Notes: generated by a model from the sequence alone, not told the origin. A stretch of 64,000 bases of DNA from Erythrobacteraceae bacterium (GCA_027489065.1 JAIYAM010000010.1:1-64000), one strand, 5' to 3'; numbered from the stretch's first letter, positions 46,247 to 55,632 are shown. Program-made: numbers and translations.

Positions 46247-46969
46247 CTAGAAGCGGCGCATGATGTTCCGGGCCAAGGCGGGCGACACGGAATAGACCGC
46301 GCGCAGCACCTTCACCATGCCGACATTCGCCTCGTCGTCGCCATTCTCCAGCGCGGCGATGATCTGGCGGGCGCACTCCTGCGGCGATAGCTTCTTCGTC
46401 TTGCGGTCCGCGGTCATCTGCGTGTCGACCACCGGCGGAAGCGCCTCGATCACCTGGATCGGCTCGCCCTTGAGCTGCGCGCGCAAGGCCATGGTGTAGC
46501 TGCGCAAGCCCGCCTTGCTGGCGCAATAGACGGAACTTGCGGTGTTGGGCGCGATCGCGAGGCCGCTGGTGACGTTGATGATCGCCGCCTGCGGGCGCGT
46601 GCGCAGCCTTGGGAGCAGCGCCGTGATCAGCCGGATCGGCGCGGAGAGATTGGCATAGAGGCAGCCGTCCGCCGCATCCGGATCGGGCGCGCCGTTCCTC
46701 ACGTCGTGCGGCACGCCGAGCCCCGCATTGTTGATAAGCACGTCGATCGCCCGTTCGCCGAGCGCTGCCACCAAGGCATCGACGCCCGCGGCATTCGACA
46801 GGTCGGCGGCGATCACCTCGAAGCCCTCGGCCTCCATCGCCGCAAGCCGCGCCGGGTCCCGTCCCGTCAGGACCACGGCTGCGCCCTTTGACTTGAGTTG
46901 CCGCGCGATTTCGCGGCCGATCCCTGCGCTGCCGCCGGTCAGCAGCACCGTTTTGCCGTTCACATCCAT
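46247..46969 (-). CDS. Short-chain dehydrogenase/reductase
   Basis: 240 aa classical SDR. NAD(P)-binding VLLTGGSAGIGREIARQL, NNAG-type LINNAGLG, and catalytic Ser/Tyr/Lys (VYCASKAG). ATG 46969 overlaps the upstream epimerase stop (TGATG), so coupled. N-terminus MDVNGKTVLLTGG is normal; the earlier in-frame start would be inside the neighbour. Substrate unknown. Confidence 0.87.
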   Translation of the reverse strand: MDVNGKTVLLTGGSAGIGREIARQLKSKGAAVVLTGRDPARLAAMEAEGFEVIAADLSNAAGVDALVAALGERAIDVLINNAGLGVPHDVRNGAPDPDAADGCLYANLSAPIRLITALLPRLRTRPQAAIINVTSGLAIAPNTASSVYCASKAGLRSYTMALRAQLKGEPIQVIEALPPVVDTQMTADRKTKKLSPQECARQIIAALENGDDEANVGMVKVLRAVYSVSPALARNIMRRF

Positions 46970-47991
46970 CACGCTTTCACCACCCCGTGTGCAATCAAGC
47001 TCTCGCCGCAATCGGCTATCGTGTCCTCGACGGGCCGCATCGTCCAGCCGAGCCGCTCTTTCGCGTGGCTCGCATCGACGTTGCGCACCTTGCCGATCTC
47101 GGTCTTCACGCCGCGCACCTCGGCGTTGAACAGCGCGAGGAGGTTCACCACCCAGTCGGGCATGGGCCGGGTCGGGGCCTTGCGCGCCCTCGCGCCAAGC
47201 CGCGCGCGCAGCACGCCCGCGATTTCGAGCGCGGTAAGGAACTTGCCCGCGCCGAGGAACCGCTCGCCCGCCAGCCCCGGCGTCTCGAGCGCCAGCACGT
47301 GGAGCGCGGCGATATCGCGCACGTCTACAATGGGGAAGCCGAGGTTCGGCGCCATCGGCATCGCGCCGCTCAGCAATTGCGAGACCAGGTCGACAGAGGC
47401 GGAAAAGTCGCCGCTATCGACTGGCCCCAGCACCATGCCGGGGTTGACCGAGACGAACTCGAGCCCGCCGCCCTCCGCCGCCACCCAATCGCGCGCGGCG
47501 CGTTCGGCGATCGTCTTGGACTTGACGTAAGGGTAGGCGTTGGGGTGGTCGATGTCGGTCCAGCGGCTCTCGTCGAAGGTGTAGGTGCCGCGGTCGACGC
47601 CGTAGACCACCGCGGCGGTCGAGGAGGTCTGAACAAATCGGGTGACGCCCGCATCCCGAGCGAACCGCAGTGCGCGCAGGGTGCCCTCCCGCGCGGGGAC
47701 GATGAGGTCGTCCTCGTGCCTGGGGGCCTGTGCGGGGATCGGCGAGGCGACATGCGCGACATGGGTGCAGCCGGCGACGGCCTCGGCCCAGCCCTTGTCG
47801 GACATGAGTTCCGCTTCGAACAAGCGGAATTCCTGCGCCGAAGGATCGCCGAGCCGGTCGCGCAAACCGGGCTCGCTCTTGGCGACATTGCGGACCGTGC
47901 CATGCACCGTCCAGCCCTTGCCCAGCAATTGCCGGATCAGCTCTCCGGCGATGTAGCCGGTTGCCCCGGTGACCAGAACCGTACCTGCCAT
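46969..47991 (-). CDS. NAD-dependent epimerase/dehydratase family (extended SDR, dihydroflavonol-reductase-like)
   Basis: 340 aa. Extended SDR with VLVTGATGYIAGELIRQLLGKGW, Tyr-Lys in YPYVKSK (about residues 182-188) and RFVQTSSTAAVVYG, as in dihydroflavonol/aldehyde reductases. Its TGA stop overlaps the next ATG as TGATG. Probable role is carbonyl reduction with the SDR; substrate not known. ATG 47991 lies in a short gap after gor. Confidence 0.87.
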   Translation of the reverse strand: MAGTVLVTGATGYIAGELIRQLLGKGWTVHGTVRNVAKSEPGLRDRLGDPSAQEFRLFEAELMSDKGWAEAVAGCTHVAHVASPIPAQAPRHEDDLIVPAREGTLRALRFARDAGVTRFVQTSSTAAVVYGVDRGTYTFDESRWTDIDHPNAYPYVKSKTIAERAARDWVAAEGGGLEFVSVNPGMVLGPVDSGDFSASVDLVSQLLSGAMPMAPNLGFPIVDVRDIAALHVLALETPGLAGERFLGAGKFLTALEIAGVLRARLGARARKAPTRPMPDWVVNLLALFNAEVRGVKTEIGKVRNVDASHAKERLGWTMRPVEDTIADCGESLIAHGVVKA

Positions 47992-48048
47992 GCGAACCCC
48001 TCCCCTTAGTGATCAGGGCAACCTAGCAGATAGGTTTCGACAAGCACC

Positions 48049-49401
48049 TTATTTGAAGAGCACCAGCTCCTCGGCCATGGTCGGGTGGATCGCCACGGTC
48101 GCGTCGAAATCCGCCTTGGTCAGCCCTGCCTTCACCGCGATCGCGGCGGCCTGCATGATCTCGGGCGCATCGGGGCCGATCATGTGGATGCCGACGATCC
48201 GGTCGTTCGCCGCATCGACGATCATCTTGTAGAGGCTGCGCTCGTTCCGGCCGGCAACCACGTTCTTCATCGGGCGGAAGTCGGACTGGAAGACCTTGAC
48301 GTTGCCGAGCTTGTTCTTGGCTTCGCCCTCGGTCATGCCGACCGCCGCGATGGGCGGGTGGCTGAAGACCGCACTCGGCACGCAAGCATGGTCGACGGCA
48401 TAAGGCTCGACGCCCCCGAAGACGGAGTCGGCAAAGGCCTGACCTTCGCGGATCGCCACCGGCGTGAGCTGCACCCGGTCGGTCACGTCGCCCACGGCGT
48501 AGATATAATCGACGTTCGTCCGGCTGAAGGCATCAACGACGATCTCGCCGCGCTTGCCGAGCTGGATGCCGACGGTTTCCAGCCCCAGCCCCTCGGTGTT
48601 CGGAACGCGGCCGGTGGCGACCATCACCACGTCGTACTCGCAAAGCTCCTGCCCGGTGAGCTTGACCCGGAGAGTGCCGTCCGCCTGCTTCTCGACACTC
48701 TCGAACTCGGCGTGGAACAGGAAGGAGATGCCCTTCACCATCGAGATCTGGAGGAGCCGGTCACGCACGCTCGCGTCATAGCCGCGCAGGATCGTGTCCG
48801 AACGGTTGGCGATCGTCACCTTGCAGCCGAATTCGTTGAAGATGCCGGCGAACTCGTTGGCGATGTAGCCGCCCCCGGCGATCAGGATGCGGCGGGGCAA
48901 GGTCTCGAGGTGGAAGGCCTCGTTCGAGGTGATGACGTGCTCGTTTCCGGGGAACTCGGGCACGTGCGGGCGCGCGCCGGTGGCGATGAGGATGTGTTTT
49001 GCGGTAACCTGTCTGCCGCTCGCCAGCGTGATCTGGTGATCGCCGGTGATCGTCGCGCGCTCGGAGAAGATCGTGACCTCGTGATTGCCGAGGGTCTGGC
49101 TGTAGAGCCCTTCGAGCCGCGTCACGTCGGTCTGCACGGCATCGCGCAAGGACGCCCAGTCAAAGCGCTTGCCCTCGATGGTCCAGCCGAACGCCTTGGC
49201 GTCCTCGAGGTCCTCGGCGAAGTGCGCGCCATAGACGAGCATCTTCTTGGGCACGCAGCCGCGGATCACGCAGGTGCCGCCGACGCGGTACTCCTCGGCC
49301 ACGGCCACGCGCGCGCCGTGGGCAGCGGCGACGCGGCTGGCGCGCACCCCGCCCGAGCCTGCGCCGATGGTGAAGAGATCGAAGTCGTATGCGTCGGCCA
49401 T
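48049..49401 (-). CDS. gor: Glutathione-disulfide reductase
   Basis: 450 aa pyridine nucleotide-disulfide oxidoreductase. FAD motif FTIGAGSGGVRASRVAA, redox pair GGTCVIRGCVPKK (Cys44, Cys49), NAD(P) domain with GGGYIANEFAGIF, and a C-terminal VAIHPTMAEEL catalytic His. It regenerates GSH with NADPH. The start is ATG 49401 (49404 is the alternative) after GGGAGC. Likely supports the single-Cys peroxiredoxin of this window. Confidence 0.94.
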   Translation of the reverse strand: MADAYDFDLFTIGAGSGGVRASRVAAAHGARVAVAEEYRVGGTCVIRGCVPKKMLVYGAHFAEDLEDAKAFGWTIEGKRFDWASLRDAVQTDVTRLEGLYSQTLGNHEVTIFSERATITGDHQITLASGRQVTAKHILIATGARPHVPEFPGNEHVITSNEAFHLETLPRRILIAGGGYIANEFAGIFNEFGCKVTIANRSDTILRGYDASVRDRLLQISMVKGISFLFHAEFESVEKQADGTLRVKLTGQELCEYDVVMVATGRVPNTEGLGLETVGIQLGKRGEIVVDAFSRTNVDYIYAVGDVTDRVQLTPVAIREGQAFADSVFGGVEPYAVDHACVPSAVFSHPPIAAVGMTEGEAKNKLGNVKVFQSDFRPMKNVVAGRNERSLYKMIVDAANDRIVGIHMIGPDAPEIMQAAAIAVKAGLTKADFDATVAIHPTMAEELVLFK

Positions 49402-49493
49402 CATGCTGCTCCCGTCGTCAGGCGCACGCATATGGCCCCCAGCGGCCGGAGCGGCAACCTTGTGCGGGTGAAATGCCGGAATTCGGACACGGA

Positions 49494-49528
49494 AAAGGGC
49501 GGGAGTTTGCCGCTCCCGCCCTTTCCTT
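49494..49528 (-). terminator. Rho-independent terminator after RNA helicase gene
   Basis: 12-bp perfect stem AAAGGGCGGGAG / CTCCCGCCCTTT with 7-base loop; on the minus strand it is followed by TTCC. It lies 12 bases after the helicase stop. Confidence 0.75.
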
Positions 49529-49540
49529 GTTGTTCAGCTG

Positions 49541-51055
49541 TCAGACGCTGGCAGCGCGGGGGCGACCCCCACCACCGCCGCCGCCGCCGGGACGGCCGCG
49601 ACCGCGATTACCGCCGCCGTTGCCAGCCGGGCGCCCGCCACCGCCCGGGTGACGCTGGCCGCCGCCATTCCCGCCGGGCTTGCCGCCACCAAAGGCGCGG
49701 CGATCACCCTCTGGGCGGCGCTCGCCCTGCGGCTTGCGATCACCTTCCGCACGGCGCTGTTCGCCCTGCTGCGGGCGACGTTCGCCGCGGTTTTCACCCT
49801 GCGGCTTGCGATCACCCTGCGGACGCTGGCCGAGCGGACGCGGATTGACGCGCTTCATCGGCGTGCGGGCGGCCGGCTTGGTCGGGCCTTCGCCTTCCAC
49901 CACGGCGCGGAAGTTGTCCGGCAGCGGCAGACGCTCGAGCTCGGCGCCCGTCACCTTGCGGATATCCTTGAGGTAGGCGCGTTCGTCCTCGGCGCAGAAG
50001 GCAATCGCGATCCCGCTCTTGCCCGCACGCGCGGTGCGGCCGATGCGGTGGACATATTGCTCCGGCACATTGGGCAGTTCGTAGTTGATGACGTGGCTGA
50101 CACCCGGAATGTCGATCCCGCGCGCGGCCACATCGGTCGCGATCAGCACCGGAACGCGGGCCTTGCGGAAATCCTCGAGCGCGCGCTGGCGCTGGGGCTG
50201 CGACTTGTTGCCGTGGATCGCATTGGCCGGGATGCCAGCCTGTTCGAGCTTCTTCACCACCCGGTCCGCGCCATGCTTGGTGCGGGTGAAAATCAGCACG
50301 CGTTCGATCGCACCGGGAACGGTGTGACGGCCCTTGAGGATCATCTCGAGCAGGCTCAGCTTCTCGTCCTGCTGGACCATGAAGAGGTACTGGTCGATGC
50401 GCTCGGCGGTGGTGCTCTCGGGGGTGACCGACACCTGCACCGGGTTGTTGCAGAACCCGCTCACCAGTTCCTTGATCGCCTTGGGCATGGTGGCGCTGAA
50501 GAACAGCGTCTGGCGGTCCTTCGGAGCCAGTTCGCGGATCTTGCGCAGCGCATGGATGAAGCCGAGGTCGAGCATCTGGTCCGCCTCGTCGAGCACCAGC
50601 ACCTCGATACCGGCAAGGTTCAGCGCCTTCTGGTCGATCAGGTCGAGCAGGCGGCCCGGGGTCGCAACGAGGATGTCGGTGCCGCGGTGGAGCTTGTTGC
50701 GATCCTTGCCCACCGACGTGCCGCCGACGATGCACTGCACCTTGAGGCCGGCGAGCGCGCCGTAATCCTTGGCGCTGTCGGCGATCTGCACGGCAAGCTC
50801 GCGGGTCGGGGCAAGCACCAGCATGCGGCAGCTCTTGAACGGGATCGGCTTGTCGGCCTCACGCAGTCGGTCGATGCTGGGGAGCATGAAGGCGGCCGTC
50901 TTGCCGGTGCCGGTCTGCGCGATGCCGAGCAGGTCGCGGCCCTTGAGCACGGCGGGGATCGCCTGCGCCTGGATCGGGGTGGGGATGGTGTAGCCCTTCA
51001 TGTCGAGGGCTTGGAGCACGGGCTGCGACAGCCCGAGGTCAGCGAAAGTGGTCAT
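49541..51055 (-). CDS. rhlE: DEAD-box RNA helicase, RhlE-like
   Basis: 504 aa. Q-motif region TPTPIQAQAIP, Walker A AQTGTGKT, DEAD as VLDEADQMLDLG, SAT in FFSATMP, and motif VI YVHRIGRTARAG. The C-terminal about 110 residues are low complexity, Arg/Gly-rich (repeated GDRKPQGE-type and a final GGG run), an RNA-binding tail common in RhlE and cold-adapted helicases. It acts in RNA remodelling and ribosome maturation. ATG 51055; upstream in-frame start rejected. A 252-base gap separates it from pgi, of which about 200 are upstream region. Confidence 0.93.
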   Translation of the reverse strand: MTTFADLGLSQPVLQALDMKGYTIPTPIQAQAIPAVLKGRDLLGIAQTGTGKTAAFMLPSIDRLREADKPIPFKSCRMLVLAPTRELAVQIADSAKDYGALAGLKVQCIVGGTSVGKDRNKLHRGTDILVATPGRLLDLIDQKALNLAGIEVLVLDEADQMLDLGFIHALRKIRELAPKDRQTLFFSATMPKAIKELVSGFCNNPVQVSVTPESTTAERIDQYLFMVQQDEKLSLLEMILKGRHTVPGAIERVLIFTRTKHGADRVVKKLEQAGIPANAIHGNKSQPQRQRALEDFRKARVPVLIATDVAARGIDIPGVSHVINYELPNVPEQYVHRIGRTARAGKSGIAIAFCAEDERAYLKDIRKVTGAELERLPLPDNFRAVVEGEGPTKPAARTPMKRVNPRPLGQRPQGDRKPQGENRGERRPQQGEQRRAEGDRKPQGERRPEGDRRAFGGGKPGGNGGGQRHPGGGGRPAGNGGGNRGRGRPGGGGGGGGRPRAASV

Positions 51056-51307
51056 GTTTTTGAAACTCGCAAATATGCTGCGACGCGCGCTGGCCTGCCC
51101 GAACGCCAAACGTTCACAGGCACGCCACGCGCGGCGCGGGGGTTGAAACCGCCCGCGTGAAAAGGGAAGTCTTGGGTAGAACCGAGGCGCGGCCGGGGCG
51201 GATGCTTTTAGTTTTCCGCCGCTTCACGCATGGCTAGCGCGCTTCGATGGGGCGCAGATGGGGGCTAAGTTCGCAAATGTCAAAGGATATTGTCTGAGGG
51301 CTGTCCC

Positions 51308-52870
51308 TCAGGCGAGCCCCGCCGCCGCCATCAGTGCGCTTGTCGAGGCGTCGAATGCCCCCTCCCCGCTCTCGATCTGCTTGGCGATCGCCTTGCCGAG
51401 CTCGACACCGAACTGGTCGAAGGGGTTGATCCCCATCAAGACGGCATTGGCGAAAGTGCGGTGTTCGTGGAAGGCGATCAGCGCGCCGAAGGCCGCCGCG
51501 TCGCAGTCCTCGACGAGGAAGGTGGTGGATGGCCGGTCGCCCGGATAAGCGCGCGCCGGATCGTCCGAGGCCTTGCCCGCCATCAGCGCGGCGCCTTGGG
51601 CAAGGCAGTTCATCAGCAAGATGCGGTGATGCGCAGGGTCGAGCTGGTCGCCCGGCGCGATGCTGGCGATGAAATCGACCGGGACGAGGTGCGTGCCCTG
51701 ATGGAGCAACTGGAACACCGCGTGCTGAGCATCGGTGCCCACCCCGCCCCAGGTGATCGGCGCCGTCGGGCCGTCGACCGGATGACCCTCGACTGTGACG
51801 CTCTTTCCGTTCGATTCCATCTCGAGCTGCTGGAGATAGTCGGGAAGCAGCTTCAACCGCTCGTCATAGGCGAAGACCGCGCGGGTCTGGCAGCCGCGAA
51901 GCCGCGTGTAATAGAGGTCCGCAAAGGCGGCGAGCAGCGGGGCATTGGCGCGGCCTTCCTGCGCACCGAAATGGTCGTCGACCGCCTTCGCGCCGGCCAG
52001 CATCGCCCGGAACTCGTCCATGCCGATCGCCAGCGCGACCGGAAAGCCGATCGACGAGAACAGCGAGTATCGCCCGCCTACGCTCTCGACAAAGGGCAGG
52101 ATGCGGGTTTCGTCGACGCCCCATTCGACCGCCTTCTCGGGTGCGGCAGTGAGCGCCACCACGCGCCCGTCCGGGTCCTCGACGCCGTTCTCGGCTAGCC
52201 ACTTCAGCGCGCTCGCGGCGTTGGTCATGGTTTCGGTGGTGGTGAAGGTCTTCGACGCGAGCGCGATCAGCGTGGTCGCCGGATCGCAGGCCGCAAAGGC
52301 CTGCTCCAGCGCAAGGCCATCGATGTTCGAGACCACGTGCACATCGACCAGCGCAAGATCGCGGGTCAGCGCGTCGATGGCGAGCGCAGGGCCCAGCGCC
52401 GAGCCGCCGATGCCGATCGCGATGCAGTGCTTGATCTCGCCGAGCGCGCCCTGGTGGATCGCCTCGACCAGCATGCCCATGCGCGCGAGCAGCGCCTCGG
52501 TCTCCTCGACCTGTGCGGGCGTGCCGCTGCCGCGCAGCGCGCCGTGGGTGGCCGCGCGCCCCTCGGTGGGGTTGACGATCCCGCCGCTGAACAGCGCCGA
52601 GCGCGCCGCCTGGAAGCCCGCTGCCTCGGCCAGCGCCTCGAAGGCGGTCAGGGCATCATCCGACAAGTGGGTCTTGGAAAAGTCGATCAGCATGCCGGTC
52701 TCGGCATCGCTGCCCGGCTCCACCGGCCAGTCAATGCGCCGGGTCATTGCCGCGACCCGCTCGGGATCGGCGGCGAAGAGCGCCTTGAGCGTCGGCTGCG
52801 GCAAGGCGCGCAAAGCCGCCCACGCCGCCGCGACTGCCTCGCTCCCGCCGATAGTGCCGCTGTCGCTCAT
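51308..52870 (-). CDS. pgi: Glucose-6-phosphate isomerase
   Basis: 520 aa phosphosugar isomerase. Motifs: GIGGSALGPALAIDAL, TFTTTETMTNA, VGGRYSLFSSIGFP, PVDGPTAPITWGG-type loop, and LGVELGKAIAKQIE-like end. It interconverts glucose-6-phosphate and fructose-6-phosphate. ATG 52870 follows GGGAAGGG. Divergent from lepB with 48 bases between starts, so the two promoters overlap. Confidence 0.95.
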   Translation of the reverse strand: MSDSGTIGGSEAVAAAWAALRALPQPTLKALFAADPERVAAMTRRIDWPVEPGSDAETGMLIDFSKTHLSDDALTAFEALAEAAGFQAARSALFSGGIVNPTEGRAATHGALRGSGTPAQVEETEALLARMGMLVEAIHQGALGEIKHCIAIGIGGSALGPALAIDALTRDLALVDVHVVSNIDGLALEQAFAACDPATTLIALASKTFTTTETMTNAASALKWLAENGVEDPDGRVVALTAAPEKAVEWGVDETRILPFVESVGGRYSLFSSIGFPVALAIGMDEFRAMLAGAKAVDDHFGAQEGRANAPLLAAFADLYYTRLRGCQTRAVFAYDERLKLLPDYLQQLEMESNGKSVTVEGHPVDGPTAPITWGGVGTDAQHAVFQLLHQGTHLVPVDFIASIAPGDQLDPAHHRILLMNCLAQGAALMAGKASDDPARAYPGDRPSTTFLVEDCDAAAFGALIAFHEHRTFANAVLMGINPFDQFGVELGKAIAKQIESGEGAFDASTSALMAAAGLA

Positions 52871-52918
52871 GCCCTTCCCCTTTGCGCAAGTGTGCGGCTG
52901 CGAGTAAGGGCAGACAGG

Positions 52919-53791
52919 ATGGATGTTAAGACCCAATCGCTTGCCGGCGCACCGCCTGCCGCAGCTGGCGCTCGCACGGGCGACGTGCCGGCCGACAGGT
53001 CGGGCGATAGGTCGGGCGATTCCTGGGGGGGCTTCGCGTGGTTCCTCGTCAAGCTGCTCGTTGTGGTGCTGGCGTTTCGCACCTTGGTCTTCGCGCCTTT
53101 CTCCATCCCGTCTGAGTCCATGCTGCCGCGCCTGATGAACGGCGACTACCTGCTCGCCGCCAAATGGCCCTACGGCATCTCGCGCCATTCGCTGCCCTTC
53201 GATCTGCCGCTGCCGCAGGGTCGCCTGCTGGCCGCCAGCCCGCGCCGCGGCGACGTGGTGATCTTCAAGCACCCGGTCGATGGGCGCGATTACATCAAGC
53301 GGGTGATCGGCCTTCCGGGCGACCGCGTGGCGGTGATCGGCGGCGAAGTCGTGCTGAACGGCGCGCGGGTGCCGCGTGAGCGGATCGGCGACGCGCTGGT
53401 CCCGCTGTCGCCCAACACCGGCTGCGCATGGGGCGGCACCGTCGTGCAGACCGGCGACGATGGCGAGGCGTGCTCCTATCCGCGCTACCGCGAGACCCTG
53501 CCGGAGGGCAGATCCTACGATGTGCTCGATTTTGGCCCCTCCCCGGCGGATAGCTTCGCGGAAAGAGTGGTCCCCGCCGGGCGCCTGTTCGTGATGGGCG
53601 ACAACCGCGACAGCTCGCTCGACAGCCGCTTTCCGGCGGAGGCGGGTGAAGGCGTGGGGATGATTTCCGAGGACCTGCTGGTCGGCCGCGCTGCCCTGAT
53701 CGTCTGGTCGACCGACGGGAGCGCCGAGTGGCTCAATCCCCTGACGTGGTTCACCGCCGCGCGCTGGGAGCGGATCGGGGACATGCTGTGA
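52919..53791 (+). CDS. lepB: Signal peptidase I
   Basis: 290 aa. A Pro/Ala/Asp-rich cytoplasmic N-terminus (about 37 residues), one transmembrane helix (about 40-56), then the catalytic motif FSIPSESMLPRL (Ser67) and DYIKRVIGLPGD (Lys127) of the Ser/Lys protease that removes signal peptides. C-terminal GDNRDSSLDSR is box E. It overlaps rnc by GTGA, the common lepB-rnc arrangement. Confidence 0.95.
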   Translation: MDVKTQSLAGAPPAAAGARTGDVPADRSGDRSGDSWGGFAWFLVKLLVVVLAFRTLVFAPFSIPSESMLPRLMNGDYLLAAKWPYGISRHSLPFDLPLPQGRLLAASPRRGDVVIFKHPVDGRDYIKRVIGLPGDRVAVIGGEVVLNGARVPRERIGDALVPLSPNTGCAWGGTVVQTGDDGEACSYPRYRETLPEGRSYDVLDFGPSPADSFAERVVPAGRLFVMGDNRDSSLDSRFPAEAGEGVGMISEDLLVGRAALIVWSTDGSAEWLNPLTWFTAARWERIGDML

Positions 53792-54474
53792 GCGCCGGAC
53801 TCGGCCCTGCCGCGCGCGAGTGGCTTGAGGCGCAGGGCTTCGCGCCGGAGCGCGAGGCGCCGTGGCTCGAGGCGCTGACCCACGGCAGCTTCAACGGCTC
53901 GGGAGCGGAAGTCGCGGATTACCAGCGGCTCGAATTCCTCGGCGACCGGGTGCTCGGCCTGTCGGTCGCGGCCTGGCTGTTCCGCGCCGGCGACGCGCCG
54001 GAAGGCAAGCTTTCCCAGAGGCTTAACGCCCTCGTCAGCGGCGCGACCTGCGCCCGGATCGCCCGCAAGATCGGGCTTCCGGTGCACATCCGCCTCGGCA
54101 AGCAGGCGCGCGACGATGGCGGCGCGGACAGCGACAAGATCCTCGGCGATGTGATGGAGGCGCTGATCGGCGCCTGCTTCATCGAGCACGGTTTCGACGC
54201 CGCGCAGACCCTGATCTACCGCCTCTGGGCGAGCGAGTTGGAAGGCGACGAGGGCAAATCCAAACACCCCAAGAGCGCGCTTCAGGAATGGGCTGCGGGC
54301 AACCGCCGGATGACCCCGCTCTACGAGGTGATCGACCGCTCCGGACCCGACCACGCGGCGCGCTTCACCGTCCGGGTCACGGTCCGCAACGTCGGCAGCG
54401 CCGAGGCGACCGCGACCAGCAAGGGCGAGGCCGAAAGGCTTGCCGCCAAGGCCTTCCTCGAAGAGTTCGGATGA
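53788..54474 (+). CDS. rnc: Ribonuclease III
   Basis: 228 aa. Catalytic signature EFLGDRVLGLSVAAWL with the acidic triad, DVMEALIGACFIEHG, then a C-terminal double-stranded RNA-binding domain (SKHPKSALQEWA ... AKAFLEEFG). It processes rRNA and degrades dsRNA. The start is GTG 53788, overlapping the lepB stop. The parS-like site lies immediately after its stop, and era follows after a repeat-bearing gap. Confidence 0.96.
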   Translation: MSAGLGPAAREWLEAQGFAPEREAPWLEALTHGSFNGSGAEVADYQRLEFLGDRVLGLSVAAWLFRAGDAPEGKLSQRLNALVSGATCARIARKIGLPVHIRLGKQARDDGGADSDKILGDVMEALIGACFIEHGFDAAQTLIYRLWASELEGDEGKSKHPKSALQEWAAGNRRMTPLYEVIDRSGPDHAARFTVRVTVRNVGSAEATATSKGEAERLAAKAFLEEFG

Positions 54475-54479
54475 TCGAC

Positions 54480-54495
54480 TGTTTCACGTGAAACA
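54480..54495. promoter_or_regulatory. parS-like 16-bp palindrome (ParB-binding centromere site)
   Basis: TGTTTCACGTGAAACA, a perfect palindrome identical to the standard bacterial parS consensus, five bases after the rnc stop. parS is bound by ParB and marks the origin-proximal region. It is the only copy I could see in the window. No parA/parB lies here. Its position hints that this part of the chromosome is near the replication origin. Confidence 0.85.
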
Positions 54496-54510
54496 GCGGC
54501 GGTGGCGGGG

Positions 54511-54590
54511 GTCTAGCGGAGGTCTAAAGGGGGTCTAGCAGGGGTCTAGCGTAGGTCTAGCGTAGGTCTAGCGTAGGTTAGCAGGGGTCC
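54511..54590 (+). repeat. Eight-unit 11-bp tandem repeat array between parS and era
   Basis: Units begin at 54511, 54522, 54533, 54544, 54555, 54566, 54577 and 54587, at 11-base steps (one step of 10, where a base is missing). Typical unit GTCTAGCGTAG, with GTCTAGCAGGG and GTCTAAAGGGG variants. Three consecutive units at 54544-54576 are exact. It ends about 70-80 bases before era and starts 15 bases after parS. Non-coding, one repeat per helical turn, so all units face one side of the DNA. Confidence 0.8.
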
Positions 54591-54672
54591 GGCGCCCACT
54601 TCCGCCGCGGGAGCCGCACCCTGCGCCACCCAGCCTTCGACAAGCGACCCGCGAAAGGTTATGGGGCGGGCC

Positions 54673-55605
54673 ATGACCGATACCCCCGAAGCCTCGTCCC
54701 GCCCCACCCGCTGCGGCATGATCGCCGTGATCGGCGCGCCCAATGCCGGCAAGTCCACCCTCGTCAACCAGCTCGTCGGCCAGAAGGTCGCGATCACCAG
54801 CGCCAAGGCCCAGACCACCCGCGCCCGGATGCTCGGCATCGCGCTGCACGAACTGGACGGCACGCCCACGCAGATGATTCTCGTCGACACGCCCGGCATC
54901 TTCGCGCCCCGCCGCCGCCTCGACCGCGCGATGGTCAGCGCCGCGTGGGAGGGTGCGGAAAGCGCCGACGCCGTGCTGCTGCTGGTCGATCCGATCAAGC
55001 AGCGCCGCCACGAACTAGAACCCCTGCTCGAAGCCCTCGCGACCCGCCACGAGCGCAAGATCCTCGTCATCAACAAGGTCGACCGCGCCAAGAAGGAGCC
55101 CATGCTGGCGCTGGCACAGGACCTCGCCGGCAAGGTCGATTTTGCCGAAATCTACTTCGTCTCCGCGCTGACCGGTGACGGGGTGCCCGAACTCAAGGAC
55201 GCGCTCGCCGGGATGATGCCCGAAGGCGAATGGATGTACCCCGAGGATCAGGTCTCCGACGCGTCGGAACGCCTGCTCGCCGCCGAGATCACCCGCGAAC
55301 AGCTCTACCAGCAGCTCCACGAGGAACTGCCCTACGACAGCGCGGTGCGCCCCGAAAAATACGAGGTCCGCAAGGATGGCAGCATCGAGATTCACCAGCA
55401 GATCGTGGTCGCGCGCGAAACCCAGCGCGCGATCGTGCTCGGAAAGGGCGGCGCGCGGATCAAGGCGATCGGCGCTGCGGCGAGGAAGGAATTGTCAGAG
55501 GTGCTGGGCGTGCCGGTGCACCTCTATCTCCACGTCAAGCAGCTGGAGAACTGGGCCGAGGACAAAGAGATCTTCGAAGAGATCGGGCTCGACTGGGTTC
55601 GGTAG
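54673..55605 (+). CDS. era: GTPase Era
   Basis: 310 aa (ATG 54661 would add four residues). G1 GAPNAGKSTL, G3 DTPGIF, G4 NKVD and a C-terminal KH domain with VLGKGGARIKAIGAAARKE. It binds 16S rRNA and completes 30S maturation; rnc-era are neighbours in many bacteria. No canonical ribosome site is clear for either start. The long leader (about 200 bases) holds parS and the repeats. Confidence 0.95.
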   Translation: MTDTPEASSRPTRCGMIAVIGAPNAGKSTLVNQLVGQKVAITSAKAQTTRARMLGIALHELDGTPTQMILVDTPGIFAPRRRLDRAMVSAAWEGAESADAVLLLVDPIKQRRHELEPLLEALATRHERKILVINKVDRAKKEPMLALAQDLAGKVDFAEIYFVSALTGDGVPELKDALAGMMPEGEWMYPEDQVSDASERLLAAEITREQLYQQLHEELPYDSAVRPEKYEVRKDGSIEIHQQIVVARETQRAIVLGKGGARIKAIGAAARKELSEVLGVPVHLYLHVKQLENWAEDKEIFEEIGLDWVR

Positions 55606-55632
55606 GCACACGTGCATTGCTGAGAGGCAGAT

